64,000 nt of DNA, taken from assembly GCA_016271365.2 (NCBI GenBank), contig CM057455.1, forward strand, positions 1,558,094,501 through 1,558,158,500. Direction: 5' to 3'. The notes under the pieces were generated by a model. That model made no database searches. It was given only the letters and a program-made list of their open reading frames with translations, and was not told the DNA's origin. This stretch comes from Neoceratodus forsteri. Its lineage: Eukaryota > Chordata > Ceratodontiformes > Ceratodontidae. Below are positions 44,401 to 55,769 of the stretch, in pieces (the stretch's first letter is position 1; each line of letters opens with the position of its first letter). Position numbers and translations under genes: made by a program.

Positions 44401-44595
44401 AAACGCTATTTAAGTAAGTAAGTAAAACTATTTTTTAGCGCCCAGTCCTGACTGTGGGTGCTTTACATAGAGGTGCAACATTTAAAACACATTTCAGTAA
44501 TTACAATAATTTATGTCAGAGTCAATAAAATAATACATTTATAAATAATAAATCAACACTCTATAACCCCCTTAAAAATTCTACTAAGCAGTCTA

Positions 44596-46943
44596 CTAAA
44601 CATTAAAAGCTTGCTTAAACAGGTGTGCTTTAAGTCCTTGTTTGAAGCCCTCCACAGATGGAGCTTCCCTTAAAGGTTGTGGCAACAAGTTCCACAAAAC
44701 AGGCGTGGCAACGTCAAAAGCACGGTCTCCAGATGACTTGAGCCACACCCCTAGAACTGTAAGGAAGCCCTCCGTGGAAGACTGCAGTGAGCACACTGGG
44801 CAGGCAGGTGTCAGAAGATCTGTCATATAACTAGGATCCGATCTGTATAAGTCCTTATAGGTGAGCAAGTCCACCTTGAAGGCAATCCTCCACCTGACCG
44901 GCAGCCAGTGCAGTTCACACAAAACCGGGGTTATATGAACAGACCTAGGGAGGCCAGTTAACCTGGCTGCAGCATTCTGTACCAGATGCAGCCGGTGGAG
45001 GTTACCCCCACTGACCCCGAAGTAAAGAGCGTTATAGTAGTCAAGTCTGGATGTCTCCTCTATCTCTTGCCCTAAGGAGATTATTTTGCACCCCAACACT
45101 GTTTCATTGCTATGCTTTCTTCTAAAAATTTCTTCTAAACAGGACCTAAAGACCTACCTGTGGCATCAAGCCTACTCTACCTGATGGTATTTTACTGAAT
45201 TTTATGAAACCCTGTATTTATTGTATTGATGTTTTATTGTATCTTGTTTTTGTATTTTATTGTCAAGGTGCCTTGGTTTTGGAAAGGTGCGGTAAAAATA
45301 AAGATTATTTTTATTATTATTAAATCCAGACTGGAGTGGCTTGTAGATGTAAAAGGTCATCAGGTTGGTCTCAAGCTGCACAGCCACCACTTTCTCCGCT
45401 ACCTTCCCCAAGAATGGAAGATTGGATACAGGTCTGTAATTCGCCAAGACGTCAGGGTTGAGTGATGGTTTCTTCAGCAGATGCCTCACCAATGCTTCCT
45501 TCAAGGCATCGGGGAACAGCCCCTCTGAGAGTGAAAACCAGACAGTCCCAGTCAACACCGGGGCCCGGGTCCAGTTCACAAAAAGTGGGTCATAGCTTTG
45601 AAATTACCTTGATGACCTCAGACACCCCCCACCGGCTGAAAATCTTCCTAAACAAATGGAGTGCCTATGTACAAATCAGACTCTATAGTGCAGGGTTGAT
45701 CATGTCCCACTGGAGAGATCCCAGTCCTAATGGAGGACACCCTGTCAGAAAGAACTGAGCAAACTTCTCACACTGAGCAATAGAAACTGCTCTTTTTGGC
45801 TGCAGACAGACTGGATGTAATAGCCTCTCTACAGTCTGAAAGAGCAGAGACAGTCTATTCCTTCCTGCAGCAATCTCCCTGGACAGGAACTCTGCCTTCT
45901 TACTGTCAATTGCCCTTTGATACTCAAAATAGTGAGATCTCAAAGCCAGTTTGTCATCCAAGGACCTGGTCCTTCTCCAGCAATGCTCCAACTTCTGACC
46001 CTTGGTCTTCATCTCCCTGAGAGCCCCATCAAACCACAGGGATCTCAGGTGAGAAGACCTGGGTCATATATGGATCACTGCAATGTTGTCAAGCACCTTG
46101 GTGACAGCGTTGTTATACACTGCCACGCCTCATCCAACCCTGCCGCACATGCAGCATTCACACCAGAAAAATCCACTACAGCCAACAGTCTCTCTGGGGA
46201 TAACCCCTTCAAAGGGCGGTAGTGGACCATCTCAACAGGGGAGGGACTAACTGGGAGGCCCTGAACAAGAACTCTACTGTGCAATGATCCGACCAAGAGA
46301 CAGGATCAATCTTGAAATTCATGAACTCAAGCCCCAGTTAGAATACTAAGTCCAAGGCATGGCCATGGTGGTGAGTCACAGAAGCAACCGCTTATGCGAG
46401 GCCCAGAGATGTCATCGTCCTTTCAAAAGTGCAAGAGTTAGTCGTCCACCCAGGCATTGAATTCCCCCAGAATCAACCATCTGGGTGACTTCAACACCCT
46501 ATTGGTGATGAAGTCTGTGACCTCCTGCAGGAAATCCCCCTCATATCCTTGGGGACGATAAATGAGGAGGATCCTGCACCTGGACCCCCACACACTGCCA
46601 CACATTCGAATGAAGACATAGATCCCACTGGGTGCATGGTAAGATTCAAGTCAGATCTAAAACAGATGGCCACACCCCCATCCCTGCATTCCCGCCTCGG
46701 GCAGTGCACTACAGAGTACCCGAGTGGGATAGATGCCTTCAAAACTGGACCGGCATCATCTCCCAATGAGGTCTCTGAAATGCAAGCAAGGTCAACCAAA
46801 GACATCAAGTCCTCCATAATAGCAGTCTTGTTTCTCACTGACTTCTCATTGCATAGCGCCACCCGAAGGAAACCAGTGGAATTTTCTGGTCTCTCGACTA
46901 CCTGCCCACTTAGTCTGGTGGGAACCCTGGAGATGGGAACCAA
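44596..46943 (-). pseudogene. LINE ORF2 remnants (endonuclease, partial reverse transcriptase, C-terminus)
   Basis: Endonuclease: LRVALCNEKSVRNKTAIMED (Asn strand), LACISETSLG (catalytic Glu), DGGVAICFRSDL. The GDFN and SDH strands lie in decayed text down to 46350 (LGDFNAWVDD can be read near 46480-46450 across frames). Reverse transcriptase: LANYRPVSNLPFLGKVAEKVV and PLQSGF, then a break. C-terminus: LDYYNALYFGV, LHLVQNAAARL, WLPVRWRIAFKV, DRAFDVATPVLWN, HLFKQAF. The protein lacks its catalytic palm. Confidence 0.75.
45105..45325 (+). mobile_element. LINE 3'-end fragment nested in the minus-strand LINE
   Basis: Plus-strand frame 45140-45184 reads QDLKTYLWHQAYST and stop, the closing residues of L2/Rex1-type ORF2. 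It is followed by an AT-rich 3' UTR with GTGCCTTGG..AAGGTGCGGTAAAAATAAA and an ATTATTATTATTA-like tail (45303-45322). It is too short to code. It occupies exactly the gap where the host LINE lost its palm. Confidence 0.65.
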
Positions 46944-47199
46944 ACACGTCTGGCCTCTCTAATGGTCCCATTTTACCCCAGGGTGCCTCCTGGACATGAC
47001 CACCCCAATGCTACTCACCTGGGTCATATCACCACCAAACTGCCCCTTGCCCATCTGCCCCCTTGCAATTCTGACCTCGCTACAGTGTCTCTCTGCTGTT
47101 GCTGATACAGGAAGGTCAGCAAAGGGGCAGGGGTCATGTAGAAAGGATGGTGAATAGGTGATACGGCCACTACTCAAACCCCAGCACATCCTGTAACTC

Positions 47200-49640
47200 T
47201 CTATCATGCTTTATGACTAAAACTATTTAAATATCCACCCCAAAACAGTTTATTCAAACACACTATCTACCCTTCTAATACCTACTTAACTCTCTATATA
47301 CAGTCGAACACAATCACTCAATTTAAATATCATACTAAACCACACAACTGCATGCACATACTTCCTACCTACCCACAGACCCACCTCCCAACTCTAACAA
47401 TTTAAATACAAAATAAAATTACTTAAATTCCCCAAAAATAATATTAAATGGAGAATCCACAGCAGAGGAGAATTATGATGTATAATAATGTTTGTAAAAG
47501 ACACTGTATGCTTTAGAGCAAAGCCTAAAACTTGTGGCCTGTGATACAGTGCTCTCACCACTGTTAAGTATTCACTCATGAACACTGGTATTTCAGGGAG
47601 ATTGACTCACACAGAAAAGGTGCTCTCACCACAACTATTCTGTGGTCAGCACACTCATAGGAGCCTTTCTTGTAACCGGCAAACAAACATCAGCCAAATC
47701 CACTGTATAGTATCAACTTGGAGGAACAATCGGGGCTCTCATCCCCTAATCATATTATCCAACTAAGCTTTTAACTGCACTTTCCGTGAATTTAGCAGTA
47801 CTCACACACACAATCCTTTCAGGAAGTTCGCTTTAAGTCTAAAAGTGCTGGCAAACACTCTCAGTCATTCAGTTCTTCCAAATTTCCTTGTGCCAGCTCC
47901 TTCCAACCAGCATCCTTGGGTATCAGTTCCCCAGTGATGTCGGACCACTTCTGGTCAATGGACACCCACTCCCTGGTGTCCAGGCCGTGTCCAATCCTCT
48001 ACCACCCAAGGAGTTCATCCCCACTGGTCCCATGCTGGCTCAATGCCCTGCTAGATGTTTAATCTCAATGGCTCTGACTCTGCCAGATGGATCTCAGATC
48101 AGCTTACTTCTACACCAAGATGCTATGATTTTCTAGGTCTTCGCAGGATGATGATGCCAAATTCATCCAGCCCATCTTACTTGGTCAATAGTCTGGCTCC
48201 TATGGTCACTCTGGTACTGCCAGTAGGCTCTGTATACAGCAGTGCAACTAAAATGCAGCATCAGGTTGTGTAGTTCTGTTTTTTAATTCTTCTACTGTAT
48301 AATGCATGAACTACCCTTCAAAATAAAAACTACCTCCTACACTTTACTTACTTAACCCAACCCAGACTATACTTAATTGCCCTTCACCTTGTTAACTTCT
48401 TACTTGAATAAACTAAAAACAAAACCGTCAACATTTCTGGACAAAGTAGCAAGTCCAGAACGTCACTCTAATAGGGATTCTCCAAATTCTTCTTAAGTCC
48501 TTCAAAATCCTAAACAAATTAGAGAGGATAAGGTATTTTGCTGTGCTCAAACTAGAGCACAGTCAGACGGCAGCCCAGCCTGGTGGCCATCTTCCTCCAT
48601 AGAGCAGTAGAAATGACATACGGGCTTAAACCTTTTTGTGCAGTCACAAGAAGTGATGTGAGGGTATGCATGAAGAGGGGGTGTTCAAGCTGTGCAGGCC
48701 ACCCGACCCACCACGTGGTGGTTGGCATTTTCAAAAATGCCAAACACAACTCTGTGGACATGGGACCCTGGGAATGGAAAAGTATAATTTACCTAATATA
48801 CTAACCTAGAGGGTGAGCGGGATGTGCAGCAAGCTGCACAGGCTGCCTCACCTGCCACGTGTTGATTCACGTTTTTGAATTTCAGTTGCATCTTTGTGGA
48901 CCTGAGGCCCCCCAAAAAAGAAAGAGAACTTCAGCTGAGCAGACTGTTTTTTAAGCAATCAATTTAAGTGGAAAGTTGCCTAAGACACAAGCCTATCGGG
49001 TACCCAGTACAAACTCTGCATATGCTTCCCTGCTTACCGAGGTGATTCTACTAAACTCAGATTACCAGTATGTACTCAAATAGTGGAAGTTATTAGGGAG
49101 CCTGCATTGACCTAGTCCAACAAACCTCAGAGCGACCGCTACCTGGAATGACTGCGTGGTACTTTTCCATGGCTGGCACCAACTAACTTGCCCGCTATGT
49201 GGCAGATGGTGTTCTAACCCTTAGACCTGCTGCAACAACCCTCTGGCTCCTGGAGTATGGCCTTCCATTTTAAGGAAAAATAGCACTTCCTAATATTTTT
49301 TGCCCATTCCCCCAACATTAACTTAAGACAAATACTGAGCCGAAATCACCATCCAGCTAGTAAAGTGATCCTTAATACCTTGTAGCTTTCTAGTGTTGGC
49401 AGTCACTATCATTACTTTCTAGTGGTATTTTCTTTATTAAAACAAACCCATACTATTTAGAGGCTTGACCGCCTGCCTTATGCATCCATCCCTATTAAGT
49501 TCTAGCAGGGCTTCCATGGCTTGTAAGCACTGAGGTCCATACACAGATTAAACTTACCTTAGGGGAAAAAAGGCTGATGATCCTCAGGTGTCCTGCCCAG
49601 TGCCTACTGTGCTGGGTCTGGATGGAAGTATTCCAACTGG
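47200..49640. other. Unassigned 2.4 kb, with one imperfect duplication
   Basis: Frames are short and carry no domains. At 48680-48765 and 48825-48910 two segments resemble each other (GTGCAGGCCACC..CCACCACGTGGTGG versus CACAGGCTGCCTCACCTGCCACGTG, then CTCTGTGGACATGGG versus CTTTGTGGACCTGAGG), a worn duplication of about 85 bp. Nothing else is recognised. Confidence 0.4.
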
Positions 49641-49644
49641 AGGA

Positions 49645-49770
49645 AGATGAGCCAAGAGAAAGAAAACCTTTCCTGCCTGTACCTATATAGGTCAATGCTC
49701 CTCCCTTCCAGCCATAAGCCTCCTGCACCCAGAGAACTCCTGCCTACCTGTGTAACCCTTTCTGGGCTGA
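49645..49770 (+). repeat. Dispersed repeat Y, second copy (front part)
   Basis: GAGCCAAGAGAAAGAAAACC, CCTGCCTGTACCTATATAGG and CAGAGAACTCCTGCCTACCTG match 16650-16750 in order and spacing, apart from a short extra segment. The TATA-like box is present here as well. Confidence 0.55.
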
Positions 49771-50879
49771 CAGCAGAGGTTGCTGGTCTCGGGGCCAAAT
49801 TGGTAGGAATGCAGGGCACCGTCTACCTCATTCAGAGGCCACCAAGATTACTGCGGCACCCTTAAAGGATGCCAGTAGGGGTTGAGCGGCTGGACTTTGG
49901 TGGCTCTGTGAGGTGAGGAGAGGAAGGAAGTGGAGCACCCCTCAGGCCTTACTGCTGCACAATTCCTTCTCCATTCTGGTGAGGCAGGAAAGCCAAGAGG
50001 AGGCACCTGAGGCAGTAGTAAGAGAGGAGGTGGGGGTCCTCATAGGAGGAGGCCTCAAGGGAGGAGAGAAAGGGGGCCCCAGCCAAGGAAGAGGCAGCTG
50101 TTGGTAGTGGACACCATAGTCAGGGGGATAGAGTTGGGGGCAGGGGAAGGGAGGGACAGGGTAGTAATGTGCCTACCAGGCACTTTGGTAGGGATGGCTG
50201 GAGGGTAGATCATAGAGACTGGTAGGGAGAGAGTTGTATGTCATTGTACATTTGAGGATGAACCACCTGGCCAGGAATTATGTAGAGGTAGTGCAGGATA
50301 GCTTTAGGGGGCTGGGGAGGGGCCTGAAGCAGGTAGCATGTACAGTGGCCTTCACTGACTTGCTACCTTAAACAGCCAAGGAAAGCTAGGGAACTCTATA
50401 ACAGGTCCTTTAACAGAATTGTTAAAAGCAAGATGCATGGAGGAGGGTTTTGTCTACACTGGGGACTGGAGTTCCCCCAGGGAGGGGGATAGAGGCCTGT
50501 ACAAAAGTGATGGCCACCATCCATCCTGGGGGAACAGCAGTCCTGGGTAGAAGGTTTAGATGCGACTTTGGTGGGCATTTAAACTTGCCAAGAGGGAGAT
50601 AGAATGACTGATTGAAGTAGAGATTACCCCACCCCCCACTGAGACTAGAGAAACAGAGAAGAGAAGCCCTGGGAGAAGAAATTCCTGTGGTGTAGAGGGC
50701 AGCAAGGACAAGGAGAAGGGCAGGGTGGGTGAGTCAGGAAGAGTAACTAAAGTTTGGAGACAGGATAAGAAGGGCAGGCAGAGAGATGGAGAAACAGGGG
50801 AGGACAGGACCAGGGATACTGAAGAGGTGGGAGTGGAAGCAGGAAGGAGGGACATGTTAGAGGGGAGAGAGGGATGAAG

Positions 50880-52894
50880 AGAATGGAGAGCCATATGTGC
50901 CAATTCAAGGAGCCTAGGAAACATAATTCCTGACCTTGAGGTGATCATTGCAGAGGCAGACCTTGATCTGGTGGCCATAACAGAGTCATGGTACACCAAC
51001 AACCACAGCTGGAAAGTGTTATCCCAAGCTACACCATGTTCTGGAAGCACGGCTCTGGGAGTAAAGGTGGGAGGGGGTTGTTTTATATGTGAGGGAAGGT
51101 GTAAGGGCCACTGAGATATGGTGACACCAGGAGGACAAAGAAGGGCTGGAGATACTATGGGTCAGCCCAGAGACAGGGTCAGGGGCCTTTATTTGCATGG
51201 AGGTTGTGTACAGACCACTGACACAGGAGAGAAATTAGACAGAGCTTTGGGAAAAGCCATTAGCAAAATGACAAGCAAGGGGGAAGTATTGATTTGGGGG
51301 GACTTTAGTCTGTCGGATGTAGACTGGAGTATTCTGGCTGATTACAACAAGAAACAGGGCCATCCTCGACTCCCTACAAGGAGCATTTCTCAGGCTGCTG
51401 GTTACAGAACCCACTAGAGATGGCTGGCCCGCCAGTGCAGTGGTAGCGCTACTACTTGTGACACTGATGACTCTGGTTCAGAAGTGAGCCAGGACATCAG
51501 AGACTGCTTTTCTCCTCCAGTGGGGAGGGTGGGGAAGTTTTCGGTGCTTGCTTGACCACTGGTGGAAGCCGGGGGTCCAACAGCCAGCACAAACAGTTAC
51601 TGGAGGTGGGGCAAATGTCAGTGTACACACCCCTGACGTCATTGCACATCCCGCTTCCCAGGGAGAAAAGAAAACTTGGACCGTGCAGGATGCCACTCAC
51701 CTCGCCCCACAGGTCCTGCACCACTGACCCAGGGCAACACTGGAGCTGTATACCATCATTCAGTGGGAAGTATGGCCCCCTCCCATAGGCTCCACCTTGG
51801 GCAATCCATGGTGTAAAGTCGTATTAGGTAAGTTCAGGGCAGTGGATGTCAGGGTTTGGCATGGGGTAGGGCCAATGGGGGCTGGTTCTGGGAGCTAAAA
51901 GCATAGCAAATTAAAAAAAACAAGAACCTACTAGAGATGGGATAGTGCTGGACATGGTAATCATAAACAAGGACAGCATTACAGACATCACAGTGAGTAG
52001 TCCTCTGAGTATGAGTGATCACTGTACTGTGTGGTTTGGCGTACAGATTGGGCAGGAGAAAAAAACACACTAAGATGATGGTCCTGGACTGTGCAGAATC
52101 AGGAGGTTGGGGGATGGGGTGGTTTGTGTACAGGAAGATGATCAAGAGAAAGCTGAAATTTTAAATGATTACTTCTGCTCCGTCTTCACAGTAGAAAAAA
52201 GGGTGGATGGGCCAGCATGTAGTAGTAAGCACTACGGGGAGGAGGGAGTGGACTCAAGTCCATTCTCAGTAGAGAGGGTCCAGAAGGGGGTTGGCAGCCC
52301 CTAAAGGAGAATAAGGTGATGGGGCTGGACATGATTCATCCAAGGATCCTAAAAGAACAGAGCATTGTGCTAGATGCCCCTCTTGCAATGGTGATCAGCA
52401 CCTCATTAGAGATGGGGTGTAGTTCCAGAGTACCACAGGAGGGTCGATGTGGTCCCTCCGCACAAGAGGAAGTTAGCAACTACAGGCCAGTTAGTCTCAC
52501 ATCCGTGATGGGGAAATTAATGGAGACCCTACTGAAGGAGAGGCTTATGGAATACATAAAGGCTAATGGGCTGTAGGACAATTTCACGGGGTGGTGGGGG
52601 GGATCATGTCAAACAAATCTCATAGATTTCTTTGACTGGGTTACTAGAGAGGTGGATCAAGGAAGAGTAGTGGATGTGGTCTACAGTGTCTGACTTTGGT
52701 ATAGCTTTTGACACTGTACTGCACAGGAGGCTAGTTAAGAAACTAAGCATCCTGGGAGTGGGGGAGAAAGTGGTATGCTGGGTATCTAACTGGGTAAAGG
52801 ATAGGATGCAGAAGGTGGTGGTAAATATCAGACACTCAGGGGACAGGAAAATGACTAATGGGGTGCCACAGGGACCAGTACTGGAACTGGTCCT
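50880..52894 (+). pseudogene. CR1 ORF2, endonuclease and first half of reverse transcriptase (copy 4)
   Basis: Endonuclease: CANSRSLGNIIPDLEV (Asn strand), LVAITESWYTNNHSW (Glu), VLIWGDFSLSDVDWS, then a 499-bp SINE, then SMSDHCTVWF (SDH kept). Reverse transcriptase: EILNDYFCSVF, KVMGLDMIHPRILKE, SNYRPVSLTSVMGKLMETLL, CQTNLIDFFDW, a decayed motif A (SDFGIAFDTVLH in the frame 52674-52730) and NGVPQGPVLE (motif B). Several frameshifts. Confidence 0.78.
51424..51922 (+). mobile_element. SINE-like retroposon, copy 2, with 18-bp target duplication
   Basis: Flanked by AGAACCCACTAGAGATGG (51406-51423) and AGAACCTACTAGAGATGG (51923-51940), 17 of 18 bases equal, and closed by ATTAAAAAAAACA. The host CR1 endonuclease resumes directly after. 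The head reads TGCAGTGGTAGCGC and, about 40 bases later, CTGGTTCAGAAG, positions and text resembling the A and B boxes of a tRNA-derived pol III promoter. The body matches the insertion at 40381-40904. Confidence 0.78.
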
Positions 52895-54240
52895 GGGGGG
52901 CGCTGCGGAGCCCAAGCAATATGGACAGGATTCTGAAGCTCCTCGAAGCCTCAAGATAAAAGTAAATTTTCTGGAGCATTAAATAGAACAGACCTTCTCA
53001 ACTGCGCATATACAAGTATTGGAACTACTGCAGACCCGAGATGGGGAACCCAAAGAAAGATAAATTGAGTGGGGAGAGCGCTAGAAGTAATGCTATCTCT
53101 GGCCCTTCAGCAACGCAATTGATGCATGGCCAACCTCCTCTGGATCATAGCATGGAAAGCGAGGAAGAGACACTAGGTCAGAAAATGAATAAAATGTTAT
53201 TGTCCGTGGCAGGTCTCTCGGAGGTCAACAGCTAAGTGAACCCCTGCTAGAAAAAACGTGGGCAATCCAAAAATCATACAGAGTTGCCTTTAGGGGCAGA
53301 CCTACCAACACAGAGTCACCAAGGGCGATTGTGGCAGTCCTAGATAGTATGGGGACCCGACAAAGCACACCCTACTCCACGACGGAGAAAGAATATCTCT
53401 TTATCCGATTTAAGTTTTGCAACTCGGCAGAAAAAGAAACTATTTGATGGGTCCAGGGCGATGCTTCGCGAAGCAAATACCCACACAACATGCTTTTTCC
53501 AGCACGACTTAGACTGACACATAATGGGAAGATTTTTATTTTCTCTGACCCAACTGATGCTCTTAAGTGGACCCAAAAGTATGTAAAGCCGAACAGAAGA
53601 AGACGGGAATCCTCCAGGTCTGGCTCAGAGGATGAAGATGACACAGACTCTTAAATGGACATTTTATCAAGTAGATCCCAGTTCTGTTAGTTTAAAATTG
53701 CTGAAAAAGTAAAGTTAGCCTCTCTGTACTGCCAGACATATAAATAATTAAAGAGGTGTTTTATTGTTTCTATATTTACTTTGTGGGACTGGTACGAGGC
53801 AACAAATGTTTGTTATGGGGGAGAGGGGGAGTTTCCGTCTACCTACCTGTCTTTTAATGTTGGGGAATTTTTTTGGCAGTGAATGTTTGAGTGGGCATAA
53901 TGTCCTGGACTGTACTTTTCTTGGGGTTAATGCTCTTGTTGGGACTTAATATAATTTCTAATGTAAAGTACCAGTCTGGTACACTTTTTTATGTTTATGC
54001 ATGCTGCTTTATTAGTTTCTTTTATAGGAACTGAAAATAAGAATTTCAATGTGCAAATATAGTCTGGAGGTAAAAGGACTAGAGCCTGTGTGGCTGGCTG
54101 TTTGTGCTTGTCTCTTGTCAGTAGTTTAGTTTTTGTGGATTTTCATGCGTTTCTGCTTGGAGGAGCTAGACCATTCTTGGACATAACATCTATGAACATT
54201 TCCTGGACTAAGAAACTGCAAAACATCAACACCAGGTATT
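52895..54240 (+). mobile_element. L1/Tx1-type LINE, 5' part with ORF1
   Basis: The insertion starts GGGGGGCGCTGCGGAGCCC after an 18-bp target duplication (52877-52894). ORF1 begins at 53041. About 580 bp of T-rich inter-ORF sequence follows to about 54240, where L2-type sequence takes over. The matching 3' end and the second duplication copy are at 58105-58388. The ORF2 of this element is absent, lost by deletion or before the L2 inserted. Confidence 0.6.
53041..53655 (+). pseudogene. L1/Tx1-type ORF1 protein (transposase_22-like), frameshifted
   Basis: Starts MGNPKKDKLSGESARSN and stops early (53234). The C-terminal part appears in other frames: FDGSRAMLREANTHTT, then LFPARLRLTHNGKIFIFSDP and DALKWTQKYVKP, followed by an Arg/Ser/Asp/Glu-rich tail ending in a stop at 53655. 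Text of the ARLR(L/V)THNG type is the conserved C-terminal domain of L1/Tx1 ORF1 proteins, which bind RNA and act as chaperones. At least two frameshifts. Confidence 0.65.
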
Positions 54241-54387
54241 GGCATTCTCATCATAAATCAACTTATTTGGAAGCCATCAAAGCCAAAAGTAAGGTCAGTA
54301 AATCTGTTATACAAGCACTGAGTTGTGGAGTGCTGCATTGAATCCACATTTCCGTCTGACTTGTTCTTAAAAGATGTGTACTAGTCT

Positions 54388-55752
54388 TTGAGGTCTATTC
54401 AAAACCATTTTGGAGAACAAAGGGAAGAGACTAACAAAGGATTTTTACATCCTGCATATGCCCCAGGCCAATGTTTATCACATTCTGGGTCTTTGAGCTC
54501 CAATAACAGTTTTCTGGTCACAGGTATTTCACCATTTCTTGTGGATTTGATTACTTTTCATCAATCACATGGCACCTCTGAGAACATGGCTTTATATATT
54601 GTGCTCTGCAATATCACGGGGCAAACACAGACCAGCAAGGCCAAGAGGACTAGATGCCCTACAACAAAACTATTCTGCAAAATGATTAAAGCGTACCTTC
54701 TTAGGATACTACTTATGCTACTTCTGATATCTGGAAATGTTCATCTTAATCCAGGGCCTACCAGCCTAGCACCCCATGCCACAAAAAGGCGGGAAGGGTC
54801 CCTCACATTAGCCTCAATCAATGTCTGCAGCCTCCTTAACAAGCTTGACATCTTGCAAACCTGGGTCCAGCAACATAGCCCTGATGTACTCTCTGTTGTC
54901 GAAACATGGCTTAACCCCAAGATACCAGACGCTGCAGTCACCATCCCTGGATACTCTATATTCAGGCAAGACAGGGTTTCCAAACGAGGTGGGGGCTGTG
55001 CCATCTACCTGAGGAATTCCTGTCTGCGGCAAGTCTTCCTGCTCAAACCTAAACCACCCTCGGAGGTTCTCGCTATTAAAGTTCTACTCAAGCACAACAA
55101 GCAGCTCACCATTGCCTCTGTGTACCTACCCCCTAAAGATCAGCACAATGGATTTATGAGCATATTGGAAAGCCTACAGGGATTACAACATAACTCTGAA
55201 CTCATAGTACTAGGTGACTTCAACATAAATTGGCTATTGCTGGAGGCCAGTAACTACAAAGATGCTGTCACATCACAGAACCTCACCCAGCTTGTTACCA
55301 CCCCCACCAGATGCAACTGTAGGACAGGGTCGCAAACACTTCTGGACTGGATCCTAACTAATCACCCTGAACGAATCTCAAAAGTCTCAGTGCTCCCTGA
55401 TGGCATCAGTGACCACTCACCGGTCACATGTACCTGGACAAACAAATTCATTAAGCCCCCTCCTAAAATAATCCACACCAGAGTGTTAAAGCAGGGGTAC
55501 CTTGAGCTACTAAAGACACACCTAAGCCACCTGGACTGGACACCAATCGACTCTGCCATTGATGTAAACCAAGCCTTAGACCTTTTCATCAGCCACTTCA
55601 CTGTGGCCTGCAATATCTTTGCACCTCTCAAAAAGCTGAAGGTCAGGGGCACAGCTAACCCTTGGATAACCCCCGATCTAATCACTTTACTCAAACATAG
55701 GGATCATCTCTGGTACTGTGCCCATGCAACATCAAACCTGGGATATTCATAA
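54388..55752 (+). CDS. L2 ORF: 2A-like motif and APE-type endonuclease
   Basis: 454 codons. Residues about 100-115 are hydrophobic (LLRILLMLLLISG) and run straight into GNVHLNPGP (54733-54759), a motif resembling virus-type 2A peptides (canonical DxExNPGP). The endonuclease follows with all catalytic strands: LASINVCSLLNK (Asn), VVETWLNPK (Glu), RGGGCAIYLRN, LGDFNINWLL (Asp, Asn), LLDWILTNHP and ISDHSPVTCTW (Asp-His). It nicks genomic DNA for target-primed reverse transcription. A one-base frameshift near 55740 separates it from the reverse transcriptase, which otherwise continues the same protein. The true start codon is uncertain; the first 90 residues match nothing I know. Confidence 0.8.
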   Translation: MRSIQNHFGEQREETNKGFLHPAYAPGQCLSHSGSLSSNNSFLVTGISPFLVDLITFHQSHGTSENMALYIVLCNITGQTQTSKAKRTRCPTTKLFCKMIKAYLLRILLMLLLISGNVHLNPGPTSLAPHATKRREGSLTLASINVCSLLNKLDILQTWVQQHSPDVLSVVETWLNPKIPDAAVTIPGYSIFRQDRVSKRGGGCAIYLRNSCLRQVFLLKPKPPSEVLAIKVLLKHNKQLTIASVYLPPKDQHNGFMSILESLQGLQHNSELIVLGDFNINWLLLEASNYKDAVTSQNLTQLVTTPTRCNCRTGSQTLLDWILTNHPERISKVSVLPDGISDHSPVTCTWTNKFIKPPPKIIHTRVLKQGYLELLKTHLSHLDWTPIDSAIDVNQALDLFISHFTVACNIFAPLKKLKVRGTANPWITPDLITLLKHRDHLWYCAHATSNLGYS

Positions 55753-55769
55753 ATATAAAGCTGCCAGAA

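Larger units (their letters stand above)
44410..47200 (-). mobile_element. LINE of another clade, internally deleted
   Basis: The minus strand gives an endonuclease N-terminus (46943-46491), a linker (46012-45683), the first reverse transcriptase blocks (45579-45330) and a C-terminal domain (45099-44596), then a 3' UTR ending in a TTACTTACTTACTTA-type tail near 44413-44428. The palm with motifs A to C is missing where a plus-strand LINE tail (45105-45325) sits. The C-terminal text TSRLDYYNALYFG with LVQNAAARLTG and ITPVLCELHWLPV is typical of the L2/Rex1-like group, but the protein is distinct from L2 copies A to C. Confidence 0.75.
49900..52894 (+). mobile_element. CR1 LINE copy 4, upstream part (split by SINE and L1/L2)
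   Basis: Contains an ORF1 esterase remnant (50080-50560: LLVVDTIVRGIEL with the catalytic Ser now Thr, IVHLRMNHLA in place of GTND, DGHHPSW), an endonuclease (50880-51420 and 51941-52060) and a reverse transcriptase start (52130-52894). It breaks at motif B (GVPQGPVLELVL) by the insertion at 52895 and continues at 58389. It is strongly decayed. Confidence 0.8.

Noticed and set aside
51436..51480. True tRNA gene
   Set aside because: A and B box-like text is present, but no cloverleaf arms or anticodon stem could be built; it is better explained as a SINE head.
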